64,000 nucleotides of DNA from Streptosporangium canum (lineage in GTDB: Bacteria > Actinomycetota > Actinomycetes > Streptosporangiales > Streptosporangiaceae): the NCBI RefSeq assembly GCF_900113865.1, contig NZ_FOQY01000019.1:103623-167622 (forward strand), written 5' to 3'. The notes below the pieces were generated by a model. The model saw only the letters and a program-made list of their open reading frames with translations. It did not search any database and had not been told where the DNA came from. Positions 1-6,605 of the stretch are shown piece after piece. Every line of letters begins with the position of its first letter. Within the stretch, counting starts at the first letter, position 1. The translations under genes were made by a program, and so were the position numbers.

Positions 1-2
1 CC

Positions 3-443
3 CGGCGTGCCCACCTCGTCGTGGCCGGCCCCTGCCGGGACGACACCCTCGCCAGGCAGGTCATGGCGGCGGCGAACGCCAGCGGCGGCCGGGTTCATGT
101 CCACCCGCACCGGATCCTGCCCGAGCACGCACATCGGCTGTACCGGGCGGCTGACGCGGCGCTGTGCCCCTACCGCGCTGACGGGGCGTGGCAGTTCTTC
201 ACCAACGTCCTGCACCCCAGCTCGGTCGGCACCGCGCTGACGTTCGGCACTCCGGTCATCGCACCGGATCTGCCGGCCGTCGTGGAGATGACCGCCGGGT
301 ATCCGGCGCGGCTGTACCTCGCCGGCGAGGGCCCCGGCCAGGTGCTAGTGGGCCGTCACACAACCTTGCCGGGGAAATCTGATCCGGCGGGAGCCGGTCA
401 TCCGGTGGCGATACCCGGTCAACGTTCGGAGACGGGCCACTAG
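3..443 (+). pseudogene. Glycosyltransferase C-terminal fragment, frame-disrupted
   Basis: The reading frame is open from the window edge, so the N-terminus lies outside. Residues read as the nucleotide-sugar-binding half of a GT-B enzyme: a VVAGP strand, then a YRAADAALCPY segment, then GTPVIAPDLPAVVEM, the usual acceptor/donor loop that ends in a conserved acidic turn. After about base 345 the reading becomes unlike the family (VGRHTTLPGKSDPAG...) and stops at 443. A family-like C-terminal helix (NARWRAITDTYQRMFTQL) reappears in another frame and stops at 584-586, overlapping the next gene start. I infer a frameshift or small insertion between about 345 and 440. Donor and acceptor are unknown. 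A sequencing error is possible. Confidence 0.55.
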
Positions 444-570
444 CCGACGCTGAGGCGATGCCTCGCTTCCGTGGCCGCCGTCCCATGCTCGACGGCAACG
501 CCCGGTGGCGGGCCATCACCGACACCTACCAGCGAATGTTCACCCAGCTCACAATCACAAGGGGATCAAC

Positions 571-1638
571 GTGTCCGACGCCATGACCAGTCCTGCGGGC
601 TCCGACCTGGGCGGCCGGGTCGCCGCCGTCCTGGCCGCCTCCTACGGGTTGGAGGTGCGCACCATCACGCAGCTGCCCATCGGGCAGGGCACCGTGAACT
701 TCCGCGTCGCCTGCGACGACGGGCTGGAGGCGTTCGTCAAGAACTATCCTGCCGGCACCGACCTGGGCGCCGAACGGGAAGCGATCGGCCTGTCCACTCT
801 GGCGGTGGAAGCGGGCATCCCCGGCGCGCAGGTCCTGCCCAACGAAAAGGGGAAGGTGATCGACGCCAGCGGGGAACTGCCGGTGTCGGTGTGGGAGTGG
901 ATGCCCGGCCGCGTCGAGACGCGTCTGTCGGCAACGCAGATGACCGCTGCCGGTGACGCGCTGGGCCGCATCCACGCCCTGTTCGCACCCCTGCCGACCG
1001 GTCCTGACCCGGACGCGGCAGTGCAGGCTTGGCGGACCCCCGACGTGGACGGGCTGGCCGCGACGATCGACAAGCTCCTGAAGATCATCGCCGGGCGCGT
1101 TCGCGACGGCGTCGCCGACACGTTCGACGTGGAAGCACAGCGCACCCTGTTGGAACGCCGCAGCATGCTCGACCGCGTGCCCGGCCTGCTCGACGACCTG
1201 CCCGAGAAGCTGACCGTGCAGGTTCTGCACGGCGACTACTCGCCGGTCAACCTGCTGTTCGAGGGCGAGACGCTGTCGGCGGTGCTGGACTACCGGCCGC
1301 CGAACCCGCCGTTCCTCCTCTCCTACGACCTGGGGCGGATGGCGTTCTACCCCAACACCGTCGCCGACGACCCGGGATGGGCGGACTCCGCCGCCACCTT
1401 CATCCGCGCCTATCGGGATGCTCACTCGGCCGTGCCCGCCGTCGATGTGCGGGCTTGCGGCCGGGTCGCGCTGCTGCAACTGCTCACCAGCCTCTACGGC
1501 GTCAAACAGCACTACCTGAAGCCGGGCCTGTTCCAGGCCGATCTGGATGAGTTCTGGCTGCTGCGCCACCACACCGCCGGTGTGCTGCTGGCGCAGCTCG
1601 CCGAAACCGACGACCTCCTGGCGGAACCGGCCAACTGA
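571..1638 (+). CDS. APH-fold phosphotransferase (small-molecule kinase)
   Basis: This 355-residue protein has the aminoglycoside phosphotransferase/choline kinase fold. The catalytic loop reads HGDYSPVN at residues 220-227, with catalytic Asp222 and metal-binding Asn227. The DFG-equivalent is LDYR with Asp240. Lys57 and Glu70 fit the N-lobe ATP pair. The start is GTG 571, with an AAGGGG ribosome-binding site 6-10 bases upstream; an in-frame ATG at 505 has no such site and adds unrelated residues. It lies between a glycosyltransferase remnant and an NAD-dependent fusion enzyme only 51 bases downstream, which suggests an operon that phosphorylates a small metabolite or sugar. The substrate cannot be told from sequence, and this context argues against a simple antibiotic-resistance role. 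Confidence 0.8.
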   Translation: MSDAMTSPAGSDLGGRVAAVLAASYGLEVRTITQLPIGQGTVNFRVACDDGLEAFVKNYPAGTDLGAEREAIGLSTLAVEAGIPGAQVLPNEKGKVIDASGELPVSVWEWMPGRVETRLSATQMTAAGDALGRIHALFAPLPTGPDPDAAVQAWRTPDVDGLAATIDKLLKIIAGRVRDGVADTFDVEAQRTLLERRSMLDRVPGLLDDLPEKLTVQVLHGDYSPVNLLFEGETLSAVLDYRPPNPPFLLSYDLGRMAFYPNTVADDPGWADSAATFIRAYRDAHSAVPAVDVRACGRVALLQLLTSLYGVKQHYLKPGLFQADLDEFWLLRHHTAGVLLAQLAETDDLLAEPAN

Positions 1639-1689
1639 CCCGGCCTCCGCCTTCCCCACTCCGTTCCCCGATCCTGCAAGGAGATCTTC

Positions 1690-4416
1690 GTGACTTTGGA
1701 CACCGTTCCCTTACGCGCCTCCGCTGCCTGGGACGTCCTTCGCGGGCCGATCCCACCCGCCGTCCTCGCCGACGGCGCGGCCGACATCGCCGCCCGCCAC
1801 GATCTCCACGTCGACCACGTCGACCCGCACGCCCTGACGCTCACCACCTCTCCCGGTGGGGCGCCCCTCGTCACCGTCCGCTGGCACCCCCGCACTCCGG
1901 AGCGGCCCGACACGCTCAGCCACGTCCTGCCCGCCGACTACCTGGAGATCCTCCTCGACGTCCACCCCGGCGGAGGGGAAGCCGCGGCGTCCCTGCACGG
2001 GTGGCTGCGCGACCGGCTGCGCTGCTACGACCCGGCTGAGCTGCTGCAGATCGGCGCGTCTATGCCGCTGCTGGCCCGCCACGCCACTCACGACCCGCAC
2101 CTCGCCGACTGGGCGGTCATCTTCCGTGATCACTACGTGGAGAACACCCTCGCTTTCCTGCTGGCGCTGCAGCAGGCTGGCGTCCCCGCCGAATGGATCT
2201 ACGCGCTGGCCAAGGGCGACCGCACCCGCAACCGTGACCGTATCCACGCCACCCTGCTCGCGCGCGGCTGCCGCAGCGGCCTGCTCGACAACACGGCGAT
2301 CAACGCGCCCGCTGGCCACGCCGACGAACTCGCCCAGGCCCTCGCCGGAGTGGACGCGTTCATCGACGCCGCCCACGCCGCCGGGCGGAAGGTGCTCGTC
2401 ATCGACGACGGCGGCCTCATTGCCCAGGGGTACGGCCACGCCGACGCGTCCCGCCAGGTCGATGCCGCCTTGGAGCTCACCGTGTCCGGTCTCAAGCGCA
2501 TCGCCGCCGCCGGACCGCTGAGCATCCCTGTGTTCAACCTGGCCCGCTCGGCGCTGAAGACGAACCTCGGTTACCCGGAGATCGCCGACTCGTGCCTGAG
2601 GCGGCTGCGCGAGCTGCTGCCTGCGGTGAAGGTCATCGGCCGGACGGTCCTCGTCCTCGGCTACGGCACCCTCGGCTCCCGGCTGGCGGCCGCGCTGCGC
2701 GCCCAAGGCTGCCGGGTCCACGTCGTCGACCCCGCCCCGCTCGCGTTGATCGCCGCCGCCGAGGCCGGACATCCCACTTACCGCACCGTCGGTGACGCGC
2801 TGCGCAGCGTGCGGCCGATCCTCCTCGTCGGCACCACCGGTGAAGACGCCCTCACCCCGGAAGCGGTGGACGCCCTGCCCGACGGGGCGGTGCTCGCCCC
2901 GTACGCCACCAAAGATTTCTCACTGCTGGCCGCCGACCCCGCGTTCGCCGCCGCAGCGGAGGAGATTCCCGGCGTCGGCCGCCGCTACCGTCTGCCCTCC
3001 GGGACGGAGGTGACGGTTCTCGGCGACGGCCGATCCTTGAATCTGTTCGAGTCCGACGCCATCCCCAACCAGGGCTACGACGCCTACCGGGCCGGGACGC
3101 TCATTGCCGCGAAAGCCCTCTGCGCCCAAGTCGCGACGCTGCCGCCCGGCGTGCACACCAGCGTCGTCGACGACGTCATCACCGGCTCCGGCCTGTACGA
3201 CGCCTACTACGACATCTACCTGGCCGCCGGTGCGGCCGCCCGCCCCACCTCCGCCGGGTCCACGCCGCTGGCCAGAATGACGGTGTGCGTCGTCGGCTAC
3301 GGCACCGCGGGCCGCATGCACGCCCAGCTCTTCACCGATGCCGGCGCCCAACTCAGCATCGTCGACCCCAAGCATCAGGACTTGCCGCAGGGGTATCGGA
3401 CGTTCCGCCACGGCGTCGACGACCTGCCGAAGGCCGTCGCCACCGGCGTCGGCCTGTGGTCGGTGTGCTGCCCCACCGCCGACCATCTGCCGGTACTGGG
3501 GTCGATCCTCAGCCACGACCCCGGCGCGCGGATCCTGCTGGAGAAACCCGCCTGCCAAGGCCATGAGATCACCGCCCTCGCCGGGCTGCTGAAAGCGCAC
3601 CCTGCCGCCCGCATCCTGGTCATCGACCAGTACCGGCACGCCCACGCGCTCGGCGTCGCCGCCGACCTCCTCGAAAAGTACGAGCCTGGCGTGGCGCCGC
3701 ATCACATCGCGGTCACCTTCACCAAGGACCGCACCGGAGACATCGCCGCGGGCCGCTTCGTTGACCGCTCTTACGGCGTTCTCGGCTACGAGTGGCTGCA
3801 CATGCTTGCCGTTCTGCGCCGTTTCCTGCCAGCCGACGCTTTCGCCGCTTACCTCGCCACCAGTCCGCGGCAGGCGACGCTACGCGCCATCTACGACCCC
3901 CGCCTGTTCGTGTCGGCTCTTACCGAGCACGCCACTCCGTCCGCAGACGATGCCCCGGTGCACGTGGAGTTGCACTCCAGCATCATCAGCCCCGCCGTCG
4001 TGCTCAGCCCTACCCCGCAGGACACGGCGGGGGAGTGGCGGCGGGGTATCCGCCCCGCGGACGACCGGCACCGGTACCTGACCGTCCACGCCGGCCGCAC
4101 TATCGTCACCGTCCACCTCGACCCGGTCACCACCGCCGGCGGGTGGCAGTTGGACCGCAACCAGCATCGCGTCACCGTGAAACGCGACGGCGACGTCCTT
4201 CATGACCAGGTCCTCGGGGACTCGCCGCTGCAGACAGCGATCCGGGCGGGCGCTGAAACGCTCACAGGCTCCGGGGAAGTACCGCCGCTGGACCTGGCAC
4301 CGTTGCGGCGCATCACTGCTCTCGCCGAGCACTTACGCTCCCAGCAGCCTGAGCCCCACCTGGCGCAAGGCGACCCCGCGTCGGCGTCCCCGGGTTCGCT
4401 GGTCGTGGCGGGCTGA
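1690..4416 (+). CDS. Fusion of SAHH-like NAD domain and Gfo/Idh/MocA dehydrogenase
   Basis: A 908-residue two-enzyme fusion starting at GTG 1690 with AAGGAG at 1678-1683. Residues about 120-480 look like an S-adenosylhomocysteine-hydrolase-type module: a Rossmann motif LVLGYGTLGS at 321-330, a TTGED strand and a GDGRSLNLFES region like the hydrolase C-terminus. Residues about 529-880 form a Gfo/Idh/MocA oxidoreductase: VVGYGTAGRMH at 534-544 and LLEKPAC at 617-622, with the family's EKP lysine. I infer two sequential NAD-dependent redox steps on a sugar-like substrate, or a pseudo-hydrolase domain guiding the dehydrogenase. The preceding kinase and glycosyltransferase suggest small-molecule or glycan biosynthesis. 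The pathway is unknown, and a split-gene annotation is ruled out because the frame is continuous. Confidence 0.75.
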   Translation: MTLDTVPLRASAAWDVLRGPIPPAVLADGAADIAARHDLHVDHVDPHALTLTTSPGGAPLVTVRWHPRTPERPDTLSHVLPADYLEILLDVHPGGGEAAASLHGWLRDRLRCYDPAELLQIGASMPLLARHATHDPHLADWAVIFRDHYVENTLAFLLALQQAGVPAEWIYALAKGDRTRNRDRIHATLLARGCRSGLLDNTAINAPAGHADELAQALAGVDAFIDAAHAAGRKVLVIDDGGLIAQGYGHADASRQVDAALELTVSGLKRIAAAGPLSIPVFNLARSALKTNLGYPEIADSCLRRLRELLPAVKVIGRTVLVLGYGTLGSRLAAALRAQGCRVHVVDPAPLALIAAAEAGHPTYRTVGDALRSVRPILLVGTTGEDALTPEAVDALPDGAVLAPYATKDFSLLAADPAFAAAAEEIPGVGRRYRLPSGTEVTVLGDGRSLNLFESDAIPNQGYDAYRAGTLIAAKALCAQVATLPPGVHTSVVDDVITGSGLYDAYYDIYLAAGAAARPTSAGSTPLARMTVCVVGYGTAGRMHAQLFTDAGAQLSIVDPKHQDLPQGYRTFRHGVDDLPKAVATGVGLWSVCCPTADHLPVLGSILSHDPGARILLEKPACQGHEITALAGLLKAHPAARILVIDQYRHAHALGVAADLLEKYEPGVAPHHIAVTFTKDRTGDIAAGRFVDRSYGVLGYEWLHMLAVLRRFLPADAFAAYLATSPRQATLRAIYDPRLFVSALTEHATPSADDAPVHVELHSSIISPAVVLSPTPQDTAGEWRRGIRPADDRHRYLTVHAGRTIVTVHLDPVTTAGGWQLDRNQHRVTVKRDGDVLHDQVLGDSPLQTAIRAGAETLTGSGEVPPLDLAPLRRITALAEHLRSQQPEPHLAQGDPASASPGSLVVAG

Positions 4417-4447
4417 TCATTCCGCCTACGGTCGTACCTGAGAACTG

Positions 4448-4481
4448 AACGGGCCTGGTCTCTTCGGAGACCGGGCCCGTT
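4448..4481 (+). terminator. Strong hairpin terminator after the fusion gene
   Basis: The inverted repeat AACGGGCC...GGGCCCGTT has an inner GGTCTC/GAGACC stem closed by a TTCG tetraloop. It lies 31 bases after the stop of the fusion gene, so transcription of the kinase/dehydrogenase unit probably ends here. There is no long T-run, as is common in actinomycetes. Confidence 0.75.
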
Positions 4482-4513
4482 GTGGCTGAGCCCCTGATAC
4501 CTATACCGGGGCG

Positions 4514-5000
4514 GTGCAGCGCGGGTCGTACTGGTGCAATCGGATCACCCCTGACTGTTTCGATGCCACCGATGCCGACATCGAAGAGGCCAGCCTGCGC
4601 ACCTGGGCGCAGGAACATGCGCTGCCCGGCCACCTGCGTGCCGACCTGACCGCGAGCTGTACTGGCCGCTGCGGACCGCCAGCACCGTCTACCAGCTGCG
4701 TGACCTCGGCGAAGCCGCTCTGCACGACCGAGGGTGGGTCCTCAGGCTATTCCATGAACTCGTTCTCATCGACCAGGCCACCTGTCCGGTCCAACAGTCC
4801 GGTCGCCGATGTGGGCCGCGGGCCCGGCTGAATGACGGACATGCTGCACCGCCTGGGGCTGGACGCCTTCGGCATCGGCCTGTCGCCGGGGATGCTCGCC
4901 TTCCAGATCGGCGACGAGCAGCTCCACCACAACGAGGCCTGGGGCACACCGGTCTGTCTCGACTGGTATCGGCTCAGGCGCAATTTGTGTGGAAGGTTCA
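4514..5000 (+). pseudogene. Decayed gene of unknown family
   Basis: Protein-like coding character is spread over two frames. Frame 2 reads acceptably from about 4550 to 4645 (DADIEEASLRTWAQEHALPG). It then continues better in frame 1 from 4654 to about 4785 (LYWPLRTASTVYQLRDLGEAAL, then WVLRLFHELVLIDQAT). Frame 2 again looks coding at 4832-4985 (LGLDAFGIGLSPGMLAFQIGDEQLHH). No intact ribosome-binding site and start lead into it. I read this as a gene broken by at least two frameshifts. I do not recognise the family. It sits between a terminator and a degenerate CRISPR tract, which fits a decaying accessory segment. Confidence 0.4.
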
Positions 5001-5210
5001 CGGAACGTGGTGGGGAGGACGCCGAGCCGTCCTTGCTCCGGATCGCGAATTCCGGCTCACCCCCCACGTGCGTGGGGAGGACGCTCTGTACGGGTCGCTA
5101 AGCCCGTGATCTTGCGGCTCGCCCCCACGGGCGCCTGTGGAGGTGAGCCGCTTCACGCTGATCTGGGTCAGCTCGGTGTAGCGTCTTCCCCGCACGTGCG
5201 GGGAGTAATC
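4991..5210. CRISPR. Degenerate type I-E-like CRISPR remnant (about 4 repeats)
   Basis: The best repeat is 5053-5082. Its reverse complement begins GTCCTCCCCACGCACGTG and ends GGTGAGCCG, the usual look of actinobacterial type I-E repeats. Weaker copies end at 5020, span about 5115-5146, and span 5181-5210. Shared GGAG positions recur every 62-63 bases (5014, 5076, 5139, 5202). The intervals between the first three copies are 32 bases each (5021-5052, 5083-5114), the canonical I-E spacer size. The outer copies are strongly mutated, and no cas gene is present in the window. It is probably inactive. Coincidental GC-rich palindromes are the alternative. Confidence 0.5.
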
Positions 5211-5260
5211 GCTTTCCGCTTTCGCTTCTACCGTTTGTCGATCCCCGGCTAGGACACCTG

Positions 5261-6019
5261 GTGCAGATCACCTACGAGACGGTCGCGGCCCCTGGCCGGC
5301 CGCACAACGAAGATCATGTGATCGGCGGCCCCACGTGGGTCGCCATTCTCGACGGCGCCACCGCCGCGCATGGCGTCGACTCCGGCTGCATCCACGATGT
5401 CCCGTGGCTGGTGGCGCGCCTGGCCGCTGCCCTCGCTCACGGGTTGGTGACTCAGCCTGCGGTGAGTCTGCCGGACATTCTCGCCGAGGCGATCAAGATG
5501 ACAATGGCCGTCCACGCCGACACGTGCGATCTGGCCAATCCTGACTCGCCGTCGTCCACGGTGGCGGTCCTGCGGCAGCGCGACGAGACGGTGGATTACC
5601 TGGTCCTATGCGACTCGCCCATCGCGCTTCAGCGCGCCGACGGCACCCTCACGGTGGTCGACGACGACCGCACCGATCACCTGCCGAGCGGCCGCCCCTA
5701 CAGTCGGGAACTGGTCCGGTCGTTGCGTAACCACTCCGATGGGTTCTGGGTGGCGAGCACGAACCCGCAGGCCGCCTACGAAGCGCTCACCGGGTCGGTT
5801 CCGCTGGCCACGGTGACTGGCGCGCTGCTGCTCACGGACGGGGTGACTCGCCTGGTCGAAGCCTACGGCCATAGCTGGGAGCAGCTCGTCGCCACCGCGG
5901 CGGCGGACGGCTCCGGCCAGCTTATCGCCCAGGTGCGCGAAGCGGAGGTCGAGTACGGCCCGCCGTACCCGGCGGCGAAGGCGCACGACGACGCGACCGC
6001 GGTCTGGGTGGACTGGTAG
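5261..6019 (+). CDS. PP2C-like protein phosphatase
   Basis: A 252-residue single-domain protein of the PPM/PP2C fold. Visible motifs are PHNEDH near residue 15, LDGAT in place of the usual DGxGG, SSTVAVL, a LLLTDGVTR turn, and KAHDDATAVWV near the end, which supplies the last metal-binding aspartates. It would dephosphorylate Ser/Thr residues using Mn/Mg. Length matches stand-alone bacterial PP2Cs. The start GTG 5261 has a weak upstream site. It begins 50 bases after the CRISPR remnant, so its promoter may lie inside that tract. The loss of the second glycine in DGxGG is unusual and could lower or retune activity. Confidence 0.75.
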   Translation: MQITYETVAAPGRPHNEDHVIGGPTWVAILDGATAAHGVDSGCIHDVPWLVARLAAALAHGLVTQPAVSLPDILAEAIKMTMAVHADTCDLANPDSPSSTVAVLRQRDETVDYLVLCDSPIALQRADGTLTVVDDDRTDHLPSGRPYSRELVRSLRNHSDGFWVASTNPQAAYEALTGSVPLATVTGALLLTDGVTRLVEAYGHSWEQLVATAAADGSGQLIAQVREAEVEYGPPYPAAKAHDDATAVWVDW

Positions 6020-6084
6020 CCGCCGGGCGCGCCGGGAGCGCGGGTAGCCTCTCACCAGTTGGATTGCTGATCGACAAGTAGGTA

Positions 6085-6123
6085 GGGTGGCTGCGGATCC
6101 GCCACCCGCTGTGCTCGGGTGGC
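6085..6123 (+). promoter_or_regulatory. Mutually exclusive hairpins upstream of a terminator
   Basis: GGGTGGC occurs at 6085-6091 and again at 6117-6123, with its complement GCCACCC at 6101-6107 between them. The middle strand can pair with either flank, so two hairpins compete. A strong terminator follows at 6131-6172. This is the layout of an attenuator or a small structured RNA; no known riboswitch class is recognised. Confidence 0.4.
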
Positions 6124-6130
6124 AGGTCAA

Positions 6131-6172
6131 GGGCCTGCTCCGGTGTTGGTAGCACCGGGCGGGCCCGTTTTT
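6131..6172 (+). terminator. Rho-independent terminator with T-tract
   Basis: GGGCC...GGCCC arms enclose a CCGGTG/CACCGG inner stem with a short TTGGTAG loop, followed directly by TTTTT at 6168-6172. It is unusually complete for such a GC-rich genome. It ends transcription from the phosphatase gene or from the structured segment just before it. Part of the hairpin (6141-6158) is one arm of a distant inverted repeat. Confidence 0.8.
6141..6158 (+). repeat. 18-bp inverted repeat, left copy
   Basis: CGGTGTTGGTAGCACCGG here is the exact reverse complement of 6543-6560. The two copies bracket the small HTH gene, about 384 bases apart. Because the left copy also forms the terminator stem, it could have been captured or copied by recombination, or be a recombinase site. 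Confidence 0.75.
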
Positions 6173-6250
6173 CATTGGTGCGTCTGGGTTCGTCCCTCCC
6201 TCCTCCAGGATGAATGACTTACCGATGCGCCTTCACTAGGCAGGCGAATC

Positions 6251-6270
6251 GATCACCCGTTAGGGTGATC
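6251..6270 (+). promoter_or_regulatory. Perfect palindromic operator over a leaderless promoter
   Basis: GATCACCC-GTTA-GGGTGATC is a perfect 8-bp dyad ending two bases before the ATG of the HTH gene. It contains TAGGGT (6261-6266), a plausible -10 box placed 6 bases before the start codon. No Shine-Dalgarno site exists, so the mRNA is probably leaderless and the dyad is probably an autoregulatory operator. Confidence 0.55.
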
Positions 6271-6272
6271 GC

Positions 6273-6524
6273 ATGTCACGTCCTCAACCGCCTTGGATCC
6301 CCGTCGGAATCGACGGCATCGCCACCGCCCTTGACGTCTCGGAGAACACCGTGATGACGTGGCGGCGGCGATCCGCCGAATGGATACGCGTCGAGAAGTT
6401 CCCCGACCCCGAAGGCCGGATCTCCAACCGCGCTTGGTGGTGGCTGGCCGACGTCATCGAATGGGCCAAGTCGACTGGCCGGCTGCCCACCGACTACACC
6501 TACACCCCGCCCCCCGAGAGCTAG
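6273..6524 (+). CDS. Small excisionase/AlpA-like HTH protein
   Basis: An 83-residue DNA-binding protein with a MerR-like winged HTH. It has GIDGIATALDVSENTVMTWRR (helix-turn-helix, about residues 12-32), then FPDPEGRISNRAWWWLADVIEWA, the wing typical of excisionases and phage or plasmid regulators. Start ATG 6273 has no ribosome-binding site and appears leaderless. It lies upstream of a replication-type gene in the same direction, as in actinomycete integrative plasmids where such proteins control excision or copy control. No integrase is present nearby, so the element may be incomplete. It could equally be a plain transcriptional regulator. Confidence 0.7.
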   Translation: MSRPQPPWIPVGIDGIATALDVSENTVMTWRRRSAEWIRVEKFPDPEGRISNRAWWWLADVIEWAKSTGRLPTDYTYTPPPES

Positions 6525-6542
6525 CCGCTCGTGTACGGCTGT

Positions 6543-6560
6543 CCGGTGCTACCAACACCG
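6543..6560 (-). repeat. 18-bp inverted repeat, right copy
   Basis: CCGGTGCTACCAACACCG is the exact reverse complement of 6141-6158. It lies in the leader of the replication-type gene, between the HTH stop and the next ribosome-binding site. Confidence 0.75.
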
Positions 6561-6605
6561 CCCGGCCGGAGTGACTCCCCTGAGCGCAGCAGGAGGAACG
6601 GCCCC

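Noticed and set aside
571..1638. Aminoglycoside-resistance call for the APH-fold kinase
   Set aside because: The fold fits, but the family covers many substrates and the operon context is biosynthetic.
526..1659. 377-residue minus-strand ORF over the kinase gene
   Set aside because: It mirrors the kinase frame, is rich in Arg/Gly/Val/Gln as expected of GC-biased antisense frames, and shows no family motif.
4832..5101. 89-residue ORF running into the CRISPR-like repeats
   Set aside because: Its 3' third is repeat DNA and it lacks a ribosome-binding site; the 5' part is treated as gene decay.
6020..6172. Possible tRNA in the structured segment after the phosphatase gene
   Set aside because: No TTCGA-type T-loop, anticodon stem or acceptor stem can be placed; the hairpins fit an attenuator better.
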